Origin: Wuchereria bancrofti
Taxonomy: Eukaryota > Nematoda > Chromadorea > Rhabditida > Onchocercidae
Assembly: GCA_005281725.1 (NCBI GenBank)
Contig: SSBO01000005.1
Coordinates: forward strand, 372,001 to 436,000
DNA length: 64,000 bases
Direction of reading: 5' to 3'
Part shown: positions 26,986 to 39,497 of the stretch, in pieces
How positions within the stretch are numbered: position 1 is the first letter of the stretch
Layout: the number at the start of each line of letters is the position of its first letter
Program-made: the position numbers and the translations under genes
Notes under the pieces: generated by a model
The model's database searches: none
Seen by the model: only the letters and a program-made list of their open reading frames with translations
Told to the model about the DNA's origin: nothing

Positions 26986-28856
26986 TTACAAGAATGATAA
27001 TAATGAGGAATGTGGCGCTGTATTTGCTAATTCTTTTGCATCAAGACCAAAAATGACATATATCAAAGCTTGCGAGAATATTACGGCGTAAACAAACGAA
27101 AATTGATACATATGTGTAATTGCCTGAAAAATTCTTTTCACAAATATTCCGAGTTGTTTTTTTAAAAGTTAAAAGTTGAAACTTAAATAAAAACTGTGGA
27201 TATAAAAGTCAAAATTCGATACAATACGTTGGTGCAACTACACGTCAAACACGTATAATTCATGTGTCACATGCTAAATATGTGTTACCTCACGTCAAAC
27301 ACGTATAATTCGTATGTCACATGCTAGATATATCTATCTAAATGATTAATTCTTGAGTATATCACAATCAATTTATAACTATAATTTCTAAAATTATTGA
27401 TAGCATCAGTTAATAAAATTGATGAATTAATTAAGATTACCTAATGGCATACGCTATAATTAGTGATCATTCTGGATGATAGTTAATATTCAGTGAATGA
27501 ATTAGTTCTACAATAAATTAAATAATTTTCAAACTAACAATGTCTTTTCCAGCATTATTTACATAAAGTTGTAATATAGCAAAACCAATAAATCCATAGA
27601 GGCCAGCAAGTAAAAGATATGGCACTGATAAGTCAATAATAGCTCCCAATGATAAATGTAGAATGAATCCACCACCAATTGTTAAGCATAAAAGTTTTGC
27701 ATGATCTTTACCGATTATTGATGAACCAAAATGTGGGATTAATCCAATAGATATTGGTGTTAATGCTGCAATTGGTGGCATACCGATCAGATTTTTGTCT
27801 GAGAAAATAAATCCTGTTAATAATCCCTGAAATGATAAGGAAAAAAGAATGCAATGATAAGAATAAACAGCATTAATAATTGCTATTAATCAAATAATCC
27901 AGCAATTAAAAACAGTCTGATAAGTTCTTTTTTCTTTTTTTTTAAACCTTTCACCTATATCATTTACATTCACAAAGTAATCGCTATCTTTACAATAAAC
28001 ATAGATCAAATGCAAATTTATTTATAGACGACCTGATTAAAAATTCTTTTTAAACTAATTAAAAAATATCTCAAAAGTAGCAAACAAAAATAGCATATTA
28101 AATGTAAATTTATTAATACATAATCTGATGAAAAATTTCTTTTTAGACTAATAAAAATTAACCTCAAATGTAGCAAAGAAAAATAGCATATGTCGTCGAA
28201 GTAGGTCATCATTCATTGCCAGTGGCAAATGTAGGAAGTAATAGGCGGAAAGCGGAAGGACAAAATATGCTAGCAATGCGGCATCCGCACCGCTTATGAA
28301 AAATTCGAGCAACGAAGAGAAAAGTATGCCACCAAGAAATGCACCAAAATTTAAGCCTAATAACATTACTGCCATCCAGGAGAATGCCCTCATAAGTGTC
28401 GCAGTGTCAAGGTCAGATAATGTTGACTGAGTGTCCTGTATTTTTACTATCAACTCATCACGTCGTTTCAATAATTCACGGTGAAAAACATTGAACTGCT
28501 CATATGTTCGTGCCTAAATTAAATTAAAATTTTAGCTAAGAATTGAGTGAATTTTAAAAGTTTAAATTAAAAAAAATTATTTAGGGAGAAAATGTTATTT
28601 GTAACAAAAGGATGAAAATTATTCAATTACTTAAATTTATATTTAATCTAAATTTTTTTTTCTCGACAATTCTCTTTTAATTTTTTATCTTTCTTTGTCT
28701 CTTTTTTCTTTCAAAATAAGGAAATTTATATAGAACCTTGCTAGTTGAATTAGCAAATGTTGCAGCATGTTTCACCAATTTACTAAGACCATTTTCAAAT
28801 TCTCTCTTATATTGACCGGCTAATTCAACCACACTGACCACTGGATCTGACGTCAT
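26986..28856 (-). CDS. Multi-pass membrane protein, possibly Bax-inhibitor-1/TMBIM-like, 298 aa
   Basis: Exons 28856-28737, 28513-28163, 27826-27539 and 27123-26986 all join at phase 0. The first 90 residues are soluble and charged (KREFENGLSK, FHRELLKRRDEL), probably helical. The rest has about seven hydrophobic segments, including a Gly-rich pair (NFGAFLGGILF and CLTIGGGFILHLSLGA) and a C-terminal segment before FGLDAKELANTAP. Segment number, a GKD turn before the last helices and overall length recall the Bax-inhibitor/TMBIM family of ER and Golgi membrane proteins. I cannot confirm that without a profile search. It is transcribed divergently from the ShKT gene, with 1.5 kb between them. 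Confidence 0.75.
27241..27330. repeat. Two 40-base direct repeats with CACGT motifs
   Basis: Copies at 27241-27280 and 27291-27330 have a period of exactly 50 bases and a few mismatches. Each begins CACGTCAAACACGTATAATT and then has GTCACATGCTA. They lie in intron 3 of the multi-pass membrane protein gene. Confidence 0.85.
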
Positions 28857-30402
28857 CGAGTTAAATTCTCAAATCAAATTGCAAAACCAAAAAAAAAAAA
28901 AAGCAACCAATTATTCGAGTTTATAAGTGACGAAAATGATAATCTGTTAATAAATTTAATGTTTTGTACTGAGAAAAGAATTCATTGAAATTTATTAATT
29001 TATGCAAATTCCATACATTCTATCATATCATTTCCGCCTATTTTATTTATTTGTTTTTTTATTTACATGCTGAAAATTTTCATCATAACATTATCTCATT
29101 TGCAGTTTTTTTCGTGTTTCCGGAACTTTCGGAAAGCATACCGATTTTTCTGAAATGAAGAAAAATTTGCATAGTGTAAAGTAAAAGTCAGATAAAAATT
29201 CCATTCAAAAAGATTGAAAAAATAATTTATGATAGAAACAATTTCATCAATGTCTAAATTAGCTGATAAATTGATCGAAATAATTTGATAGTTTGCAAAC
29301 GATCATTGATTTTGATAAATCATTAATATCATTTCAGAAATTAATAGCCCACCTGTTTGAAATAAAGAAACATTTCATTGAATACTGAGATAATCACAAA
29401 TGTTCAAATTAGATAATCCGGAATAATTGTATTCATTAGCAAATCTTATATTACTTATTTTCAAATTTTGAAACTGTTATGTTTACATTTACAAATACCG
29501 CAATCTTCATAAAAAATTACGAATGATGAATAACTTATATAACTTAATTTCTATAATATAAACACTTTTTTGCTTGAATATTTGAAAAATTTTCGGAATT
29601 TTAATTTTGCTAAGTAACTATTACATAGAGCCGTGCATGATGTAAGCTATTTTTTCAAGCATAGAATTTGAGTAATGAAAATAATATATACTTGTAATTT
29701 GCTGCCACAAAATGGAAGTAATTTCAAGAACGAAAGCAAACAAGAAAAAAAGAAGAAAAAGAAAGAAAATTTCGTTCTTTTTTCTTTTCAATTTTACTAA
29801 AATCATATTTGTCCATTTGAAATTAACTCTTCGGCCTTCTTTTTCCTTCTCTCTTTCTGTCTAATTTTTGTCCTAAATCTGATAAATTTGTAAATTAAAA
29901 ATACAAAATTTGATATAAAATGCACGAGTTTTTATAAGAAAAAAAGAAAACGATTGATATGTTTTTTTTTTTAGTAAAATTTTTGAAATTTATACTCTTC
30001 TCTTTAACAACAACGTTAATCTCTTTTCATTTTTTGCCTTTTTTTTTCTTTTTCAATTACACATATCATCGAATTATTCTTTCTTCAAAATTTTCATCTT
30101 CTCTTTCCCACTTCGAAAAATATGAAAACAAATTATTTTCTGCATTATTTTGAACTGTGCTTGCCTCTTTTGCTCCTTTTTTTTTTGTGGGTCTTATTTT
30201 CCGCCCCAATTATTAACTCTTCAATGGATGGTTTAAATTAGGGAAAATTATCAATCTATTCTTGTTGATTAAAAATTCTTACTGGTATTAATTTTTACTG
30301 GGATCAATTGTACAAATCGTCATTAGCGCTTATTTCCATCGATCAGTGATAGAAATTGTCATTAGCGCCACTACTACTATTACTGCAAGTAATATTTTGC
30401 AA
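28857..30402. other. Divergent intergenic region
   Basis: This separates the starts of the minus-strand membrane-protein gene and the plus-strand ShKT gene, so it should hold both promoters. It has many A/T runs; no exon and no clear regulatory motif were seen. Confidence 0.45.
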
Positions 30403-33400
30403 ATGAAACTTCAACGTATTCTTTTGTGCATAATTTTGCACCACTGTTCAACAATTAATACTACAGAATTAGGTATGGAATTTGATGAAATGTTAAACAT
30501 ATCATTTGATCAAAAAAAAAAAAATGCATTTGTAATTTTCTGATAGTATCAAAATATTTGCAACGATAAGGAAATGTTACATAGTTCAAATTATCAACCA
30601 AAATACTTTTAAAAAAAAATTTTTTTTTTATTTATAAATGTTTATCTCTGACATACAATCGAAATATTAGAACTAAAGAATACTATCAATGCTATTATTT
30701 TGGAAATAATACTCTTTTTAATTTGTGCTATTTTTAGAAATGGCCAAATTATTTCCCATAATACCACGCACCGGTCAAGTTATCAATCATAGATCTTCAA
30801 GTTTTCCATCTATTTCATCTCAGCCAAAGGTATATTTATTCTCAGCCAAAGGTATTTTATTCTCAGCCAAAGGTATTCTCAGCCAAAGGTATATTTATTC
30901 TCAGCCAAAGGTATTTTATTCTCAGCCAAAGGTATATTTATTCATTCTGATAATTTAAAAATTTTTTTAAAACGTTGTACTTTTTTCAAGAAAATTTCAT
31001 GAAAATTACAGAAAAAGAAATCTTTTCAGCAACATCTGAGTATGTATGAGTGATTTACAGGAAAATTTGAAGAAAATAGCAAAAATAGGAGAGAGACATG
31101 ATCAATTAGCACGAATTGCTGGTAATACGCAACAATCAAGTCCAATGTTTATCAAATTGATCAGCAAGAATTTATCAAAAGGTCATAGTGTTGATCAGCA
31201 AATTTATCCAAGTCGAACAAATTGGGAGAATAGCGGAGAATGGCAGTTAAATAAACCCAGTTGGTGGTATTCAAATATTTCCGAGCTTCAATTAAAGCAC
31301 AATACAGATGAAAAGATGACTGATACGAAAAATGAAATTCCGAAATTGAAAAAAGCGGAAATAACGGAAGCTTCTTGTATTTCTAATAGTAAAAAACAGA
31401 AATATAATATTTTTAAAGATTACTTACATTTTTGGAATTTATCTTTGGAACCGGTTAATTTAACCCAACAATATTCTTTGGATATTTCGCATATTTCGAC
31501 GATAAACCGAAAATGTTCTACGGATCAAAAATCAACATTTTGTTGCGAAGAAATTACCAAAAATGCGGAAGATTTTACAAATAAGGATACAAATGTATGC
31601 AGTACCTTGCAAGAATCGGAAAAATGTCATGAATTTTGTCTTAATACTGATCAGGAAAACGGACGCTTCATTAATTCTACGGAATATCCATGTCAAGAAG
31701 GCAATACATCATCGATTTCAACGTTTGTAGACTGGATTCAAACGATTATTTATAATAAAACAAGCGCAATAATCTTTGGACAAAATGACAACGCCAAAAA
31801 TTTAGAATTTCAATTTTGGACTCAAAAAATGCTTCAAAATTTGGATTTTGCACTTGCTTTGAACAAATACAATAGTACTACAATATTCTCAGAAGAACGA
31901 ATTAGCAATATCATTCTTTTGAGTCAATGGATCGAATTTTCGAAATTCAATGAGACAACATCCGGTCAAGAAGTAGTTTGGCAATTACTGAAACAGTATC
32001 AGCAACAATACGATGAGAATCTTTCCAGTTATCTGATTCGAATTTGTATGACAAATCAAGATATAGCTCAAATTGAATGTACGGAACAATATTATTATAA
32101 TGTATGCCGGTTAGATGATCCGGATGAATGCATGGATGATATTTTCAGTTCACAAAAATCTATCATTTGTCGACATTTTATGATAGATGATGAGAAAGTT
32201 GTAAAAATAACTGACCTATTCTGTGATTCATTAAATGAAACGATCATTTTGTGGGATTATCAACGCAAAGCATCGGAAAGTGCTACCGGAATTATTATTT
32301 TACAGTTAACTCGTACAGCAGTAATTCATTCCATTCCGGTTGCTGCTGCTATACAATTAGATCAATCTGATAAAAGTGAAAGTGTAAAGGAAAAGCAAGA
32401 AAAATCTCTAAATGATATAAGATTACAAATTATACAAAATAAACAAACTAAAAATACGTATGAAAAAATGACTGAAACACCATTTTCGGAATTGTCTAAA
32501 ATAACGGAAATTTTGAAAGAAACTGATCATACATTTACAACAATCAATTCTATACCTATGCAAAACACTGATCAAACTGGAAAAACAAATTTAACCGTAT
32601 CAGAATCTGATATTACAACATCAGAAACAGATCGAATTATTATGAATTCAAATATTACAAATTCAACGGAAATAGAACGAAATTTTGATGATGTCTTAAA
32701 TGGTACAACAACAAATATAACAAATTCGAATTATATGGATAAAATTAATGCAACAGTTGAAATTCAGCTTCGCACTGTTAATGGTTAGATAATTGATATA
32801 TTTTTCCTTTTTTCTTCTTTATTTTTTGCAAAATAAAAATTAAATAACTAATTCTTTTTATTTTAAACATTATTGTATTATAAGTTAACTTTAGTAGAAC
32901 TTAAAATTTGAACCAATGTTTCAAAATAAAATTGATATGTAACACTGGAACTTTTTAAATGTTACTAATTGCGTTCAGAATATATGTTGGTGTCTAAGAA
33001 TATATATGGCAATTCTAAAAAGTCTTCAAAAATTGCACTAATTTCAAAAAATCATAAATCTTAAGTCTAATAATATATTTGATTGTATTTTTCTTAATAG
33101 AAGAGCCTTCTCGAAAAAAATTAGTTCTTCACTTCAAACTAACAATTTCATTGATATTTATGTAGAAAATCAAGATTTGATGATTTTGAATTAATTATAT
33201 AAGCATGAAAATTAATATGGTTAATCTTCCGGTTAATGCTTTCAAAATCATAAAATCAATGATAACTGCAAAGAGAATTTTTTCGGCATAACAAATTATC
33301 ACTGATATATTCAAATTTACAGTCTTAATATCGTCTTTATGTAAAAACGACATATCTTAAGAAGATAATATGTTGACAAAATTCTGGAAATTGTGAACTA

Positions 33401-34397
33401 TACTGCATTCTAATAATAATTTCAGATGTAGCAAAGAAAGCGATAACCACAAATCATAAAATAAACTTTTTGAAACGTAATAAGCAACCACTTTGTAAGT
33501 TATTCGTTTTGCAATTGTAACTTAACTTAGGTAAGTTATTTGTTTCATTCTAAGATATAATACAATTAAGAATCAATTATCATAGTACTAAAGTGATAAA
33601 GTTTTATTTTTTTAATTATAAACTTAGTAAATAACTATAAAATGCAGCAAATGGAACAATTCTTGGTAAAGCAGTTTTGGATAGAAGAAAAAAGAAAACA
33701 ATCTTGAAAGAGAGGGAGAGAGAGAGGAGTTAAATAGCTTTGAGTTTTTAGGAGAACTGATTTTTTTAATCATTAATTGTGAATATAGCAAAAAATTCAA
33801 CTTGGATACATTTTTAAAGAATATAAAGAAGATTAGGTAGTAGTAGTAGTAGTAAAGCATAAGAGAAGTATATTCTGATAACAATTGAGATTAGATGATT
33901 TGAAATACAAAACAGAGTTAATCTACGATATGTAACAGAGATCATAAAATAAAGATTAAGTAAGAACATTGAGATTTAAAAAGCAACACAACAAAGAGAT
34001 CAATTAATCTGAAACATTTTTTAAAGGAGATCAAATGATTCAAAATAGAAAATAAAGCTTGAGTAATCTGAAATAGAGGAATAGAGAAAGATGAATTAAT
34101 GAGCGGAAAAATGTTACACGTGTAACAATGTCTTAGGTAACTATAGTGATTACTAGTAGTTATAGTGATTATTAACAGTTATAGTGATTGTTAGCAGTTA
34201 TAGTGATTATCATTCTGTAGTTTGAAGAGGTGATTATTACAGGGGAACCATTTCAAATGGATTGCAGCATTGAAAAAGATGAATTCAGTATAACTAATTG
34301 TAGTAATTGGGCAGATGCAGGATACTGTCTTTCCAACAATGCTACACGATTTCTGTGGTGTCGTAAAACATGTCTTTGTACCGGACCACAACACTGA
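30403..34397 (+). CDS. Secreted N-glycosylated protein with C-terminal ShKT domain, 702 aa
   Basis: Exons 30403-30472, 30738-30829, 31061-32783, 33426-33494 and 34243-34397 join in phase. The first exon is a signal peptide (MKLQRILLCIILHHCS). The very long third exon (574 codons) is unusual here. It has several Cys-rich patches (FCCEEITK, KCHEFCLN, YYYNVCRLDDPDEC) and many N-x-S/T sites, and ends in a Thr/Ser/Asn-rich, Cys-free stalk. A small basic exon (KINFLKRNKQPL) leads to the last exon, which carries a six-Cys ShKT/SXC domain: MDCSIEKDEF, NCSNWADAGYC, WCRKTCLC. ShKT modules are common in secreted nematode proteins. No catalytic domain is visible. The end of exon 2 lies in a minisatellite. 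Without the fourth splice the ORF would stop five bases into the intron, giving an isoform lacking ShKT. Confidence 0.78.
30821..30931 (+). repeat. Minisatellite repeating a splice donor (six copies of CAGCCAAAGG)
   Basis: CAGCCAAAG followed by GTAT begins at 30821, 30843, 30864, 30880, 30902 and 30923. The first three and last three copies are offset by exactly 59 bases, so a triple was itself duplicated. The exon-2 donor of the ShKT gene is copy 1. Every copy has both a TTCTCAG acceptor-like string and an AAG|GTAT donor. Confidence 0.9.
34141..34216 (+). repeat. Four copies of a 19-base repeat before the ShKT exon
   Basis: Units beginning TTATAGTGATT (first copy CTATAGTGATT) start at 34141, 34160, 34179 and 34198. 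They lie in the last intron of the ShKT gene and end 26 bases before the exon acceptor. Confidence 0.85.
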
Positions 34398-34813
34398 AAT
34401 TCTCCTAAGCCAAAAATTTTCATCGAATTTAAACTTAATAAAGAATATGTATTTTCGCTTATATAAGAATTTCGAAAATGAAAATCTGAAAATGTTTGAG
34501 AAAGAGTTAATTTATTTTGGCTGCTACAGTTATCATATTTTTAAATCAATAAATTTATTCAGATGTCTTATAAACATAACAAATTAAAGTACTTGCATAG
34601 AGCAAATTAGACAAAAAAAAAATTACTTGCATGCTGCAATATATCGTTTGCTGATGATACATACATATGCAGTATGCAACCAGTATGATATTTGAATTTC
34701 TCACAAATCAATTTTTCATATCAATCTCTCTTACATTAACATCAATTTCTCACAAACAAATTCCAATTTAATTAGCCTGTAGATCAGGTAAACTGTACAA
34801 ATTACACTTCAAG
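34398..34813. other. Convergent 3' flank
   Basis: About 400 bases between the stop codons of the ShKT gene and the OGFOD1-like gene. No exon is seen. Confidence 0.5.
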
Positions 34814-37800
34814 TCAGATTTTTCCAACAGATTCAAATTTACTAAAACTGGATCCAGCTTCATCATCGTTTTCAACTTCATGATCACTTTCCACATTCTC
34901 TTCGCTATTCCCAACGGAACAATCATCAACTGTAAAGCCGTAAAACGAACAGTTAATCACATAGTAATATTTGTCTTCTGCCTTACAATTCACATATTTC
35001 ACAAATGGATATACTCCAGGTTCACGAAATACCAAAGCAGCGCTATTCCGTACCGGAGATACCCTTAGTACCTGAAATAAAAACAATATTGGTTGAACTA
35101 TGTTAATACATGACTTAATTAAACGGGAAATCCTGAGATTAACATGTATACATCTTACAAGTACAAGTAGGTCTACCATGTAAGATCGTATCTAACTCTT
35201 AATTACGTCATTAGCATGATACTGGTGACACAGATGCAAATATATTTCACGAATTTCTAATAATAAATAATGAAATGAAAAGCATAAACAGAACAAGTAA
35301 TATTTCCAAAAACAAACCTCTTCTTCTTCATTCTTGGTAAAATAGCTTATGAATCCACCATGCTCATCATCCCACTCATTCGGAAATAAAAATAGCTAAA
35401 AAATTTTTCAAACTTTATTTTACCACTGACCTTTCACTTCTAACTGATGATGAATAACTGTCTTTCCTCTATTAGATCTTCACATATGAGAATCATACTG
35501 AAAAAAGCTAAAAAGAAAAAACAACATCGGTTTTTAACAATAACAACAACAAAAAAACTACATTGAAATCTAAACAACAACCAAGCTGTTCCGTCTCATC
35601 AACAACTTCATCGTCGACCATCGTATAACAGGTTTTTCCAACTCGATATACTGATGAGCAGCATTCGATATCTGAAAAATTTTTGGTAGAAGCTGAAAAA
35701 AGCATTTCTAAAAAGATTTTATTAAATGTACAATACAAACCCATACCGTTATAGGATGTAACACTCTCGCACTTATTTCCATCAACTTTTTTCTTTTTGA
35801 TATCTGAAAGAAAAAAAAAAAGCAATATTAGATCAAATTGAAAAAAGAATGATCCAGAATGCATATTTATGCTTTATAAAAAAATTAGCAAGCCTGGTTC
35901 ACTGTCGAAATCATTAGCAGAATGCACAGGTAGACCAGTCCACTGAGAGAGAAGTAGTGTCATTGCTTGAGATCGTACTAAACGTAAAAGAGAGAGCAGA
36001 TTGCTGTCTAATGGCAGTGCATATTCTCTTAAACGTTCCAATTTCCTATAAGAAAAAAGTTCTTTTTTTTGGAAAAAATGAAGTCACAAAAATTTGAAAA
36101 TTTAAAGGAAATCAAATAATAAGAATTTATTAGTATTTATTAGAATTTATTAAAAATCAAATACCTTTTATTAAGAGGTCCAATATGTTCGAAACAAGCG
36201 GTGTCTAATTCGTGTAAGGCTAATTCAAATTTATTCTCCTAAATATTGCATTATTGAACAGCAATGAGAAACAGTTCAAGAAAACCTATTTAGTTTAAAA
36301 CCTCATCACTACCCTCACAGTTTTTCTCTTTTTCTCCTACATTTTACAATGTCAATTCTGGAATCATGTAGAAAAACTCTGGAACAATCTGTAAAAATTT
36401 CTTTCGTGTTACATCGTTATAACAATATGCGTTCAAACCTGGGATGAAAATATGGAAAATTGATTTTAGAGAGATAAGTAAATTTTTTCCTAGCAAATAC
36501 ATTTATATCAAACAGAAATGCATTTTTCATTTGGAAGACTAATTGTTTAGCATTTCTTGCCAGTTGTACTTTTTACTTGAGATTTCTCACGAATTATCAG
36601 TCAGACAAAACATAAGTGTCAAATGAATTGAATACCTATAAAAAATATATTTGATAACTTATTATCCTATTACGAAAAGTTTGTAAGCTATCCCATTTAC
36701 ATATACACAGCACAACGAGTAGAATCAGTGGAAGAACACTTACGCGGATAAAATTAAATAAACTGATTTCTGAATTATCTTCGAAAATCGATTGAATTTT
36801 TGACTGTTGCAAGGGATCAATATATTCCGGATTAATCCACTCCAGCACTTCTTCATACTACAATTGTATTTCTCAATGATTCAAATATCTAATATTTCGG
36901 TTCAAAAATGCATTACATAGAAATTTATGCACCAAAATAAACCCAGTTCTTATTTTCCTTATTCTTTATCTTCTTTAGCTCCCTTTTTATATATCTGGAC
37001 TTTATATAGCTGAAAAAATTATGTTTCATAACTTATTATCCCATTAAAACTAATAATCCGCAATGAATTTCATATTTTAGAACATCGCGGCTGTAGAAGA
37101 GGTTTCTTAGTTCAAAGTAAGTTATCTATGTTAGACAGTAAGACAGTGAAACAACTCAAAATGAAATGGGTTTCGTCTGAAAGCAATAATTTTTGAAACA
37201 TCCTAAATGATTTTCTTTGAATTTAAGACGATGAATTTTATCTACGTGAGCATATTAACTTACAGTAATATTCATATGTGGTTTCAATTTTCCTTCGGGG
37301 GCTGACTTTATTTTATCAGAAACGTTACATGCCGTATGATGGAACCAACCGTGTAGTGAAAGACGTCCTTTGTGTGAAAGTACCTAAATTCATTTTGATT
37401 GAAAATTTTAAGAACACAGAAAAGAGATGGCAAATAAGTAAACAAGAAGCGTAAAGCAATGCAACAGAGTAAAATAAAATAAAGAAAAACGAAGTATGGA
37501 AGAAGCGAATACAATAAATATGAAAACCAAAATAAAAGTAATCCCACTCAAATGTATATGGCAAAAATATGTCAAAAAAATACCTCAGTAACCATATGCC
37601 ATGAACGTTGTGATACTTCAAACAATACTAGCATATTTTCTGTTGGATTCGTAATTTGGGCAACCGATATGGGATTGTTATTATCTAAATATAATAAACA
37701 CACTTAACGATACTATCAAAATGTTAGACACTTGATCTAAAATGTGATATATCCTTGACGTGAGATAATTTAATATTAACCTCAAGCTGCTATGTCAAAT

Positions 37801-39497
37801 GTCTCTGTCCAAGACCAAATTACTCTGATGCACAAAACTTTTAATAAGTGGGAGTGAATAAATTTTATAAGCGATAATTGATGTTCCTTTTTTTGGGTAA
37901 TGAAATAAGTTTTCTTGCGAACTTTTGCATGACAGCAGCAGTGCATGTGTGTGAATAAAGCTAATGGTAGATAAAGGATCACCAAAATTTAAAAGTTAAT
38001 AAAACATAGAAGCATTGACTGACCGAATAATCTTGATGATTAAGAACAATACGATAATCACAATTTAAGGATATGAAATTACAGTTTTTAATAACAACAT
38101 AATTTTACCATCACAGTCATACAGTAACAGCTGTCCACCATCACTCTTCTTCCAATTCGATGTTAAATAAAGTGTAAAAGCGAATTTGCGTCCCTCACAC
38201 TGATCATCATGTGGTAAGAGTAAGTCGGTATAAGCATAATTACTACTAGTTATTGCCAGTTCATTATTTAGATCAACACCGGATACATTACGTAACCAAT
38301 TTAGAACATCGGTTTTAAATAAATCCCTAAAAAAGTAATGACACTAAAATTGGAATTCAATAATGTGTGCCAATAATTTCAAAATGTTTTGGAGAACTAG
38401 ATTTCCCACAGCCACTGAATCAGAAAACAAATTAAATGACATGCATGCCTTTCAAGAAAACATCTGTTTAAAGTGATACTTATCATAAAATCATGCCACA
38501 GTAATAACTGGTGGCACATTGATATTTCTACAAATCTATAAAGTTCAACATTTCTCCAAGTTCATTACAAAATTTCCTTCCTTCTATAGAAATTTTGGGT
38601 TTCACACTCAGTAGGTAGCATTTCGTCTATTTTTTTAAAAGTTTGATGTTAGAAGTAAAAGAATTCCTTGCCTGAATTTCGTCAATGCTGGAAATTTATT
38701 AGCATCAAAGTTCGACAAATCAGCTGTTTGGTTCAATGAATAAAGATCATTCTCTTTACGATCATACTGCACAGTTCCTAGTTCTGATCGCAGATCGGCT
38801 ATAAACTCCTTACTGGTAAGAAAATCAGGAAGACAAAAATGCGGAAAAGGTTTCGAAAAGTTGCTATCACCTGCAAAAAAGGAAGATTTCATTTCGCGCA
38901 GTGAAATAAGGAGTTAACGATTATATTCAGAAAACAACTCAACTTTCAGTGTTTGAATTTTCCAAAAATAAAAACAAGTGTTTCAAGAATCCGGAAGTAA
39001 CTTCGGGAGAATTTCCCTGGCATGTCATGAATCCAACATTTTTTTCAAATGAGGTTTGAGATATGGCAAAGAAAAAACAGCAGGAAGAACAGCGTGAGTG
39101 AGTCGCATATTAACTTCTAATATTATAGTTTATAGTAACAGCAGTCCTTGTTACAAAATCCTGTGTCTAGAATCTCTTCTGTATGCCTTTGGAAAAAAGA
39201 TCAATGATCTCGAAATTTTGTACATCCCATCAGAAATGTTCGAAATTTAGATCTACACATATTGCAAGTTAAAAAGACCACAAATCTGAATCTAAAACTC
39301 CATTAATTCCCTGGAAAAGAGGTCGTCCAACTTCATCATTCTTTCTGTAGTATTTTTCTGACATAAAATTTATTCAGTTTTAGAGGATAAAAAAGCCATA
39401 TAATAGTTATAACACTTAAGCGGCGCGAAAACGAACCAGATAGCGTCTTCCGAAATTCGGTAACATACTCGTCAGTTAAATAAATTGAATTGATCAT
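34814..39497 (-). CDS. OGFOD1: OGFOD1/Tpa1-type 2-oxoglutarate-Fe(II) prolyl hydroxylase, 12 exons, about 520 aa
   Basis: The family 3-hydroxylates a proline of ribosomal protein uS12 (RPS23) and affects translation accuracy. Exons: 39497-39416, 38870-38672, 38326-38109, 37684-37584, 37383-37264, 36857-36744, 36238-36165, 36045 to about 35894, 35803-35747, 35671-35562, 35395-35318 and 35071-34814. The N-terminal catalytic double-stranded beta-helix has PFPHFCLPDFL, the iron ligands in LLPHDDQCEGRKFAF and SWHMVTE, and the 2-oxoglutarate Arg in KGRLSLHGWFHH. After EWINPEYIDPL, the second, non-catalytic domain has LRLVRSQAMTLLL and LFLFPNEWDDEHGGFISYF, and ends in an acidic tail. Intron 2 begins with GC (CAG|GCAAGG). 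Exon 8 ends either at 35903 (GT donor) or 35894 (GC donor). Length matches the human protein (about 540). Confidence 0.93.

Noticed and set aside
30725..30958. Continuous open frame across the minisatellite
   Set aside because: As a stand-alone gene it has no signal peptide or start. It is exon 2 plus read-through of repeated donors, although partial read-through isoforms are considered in the findings.
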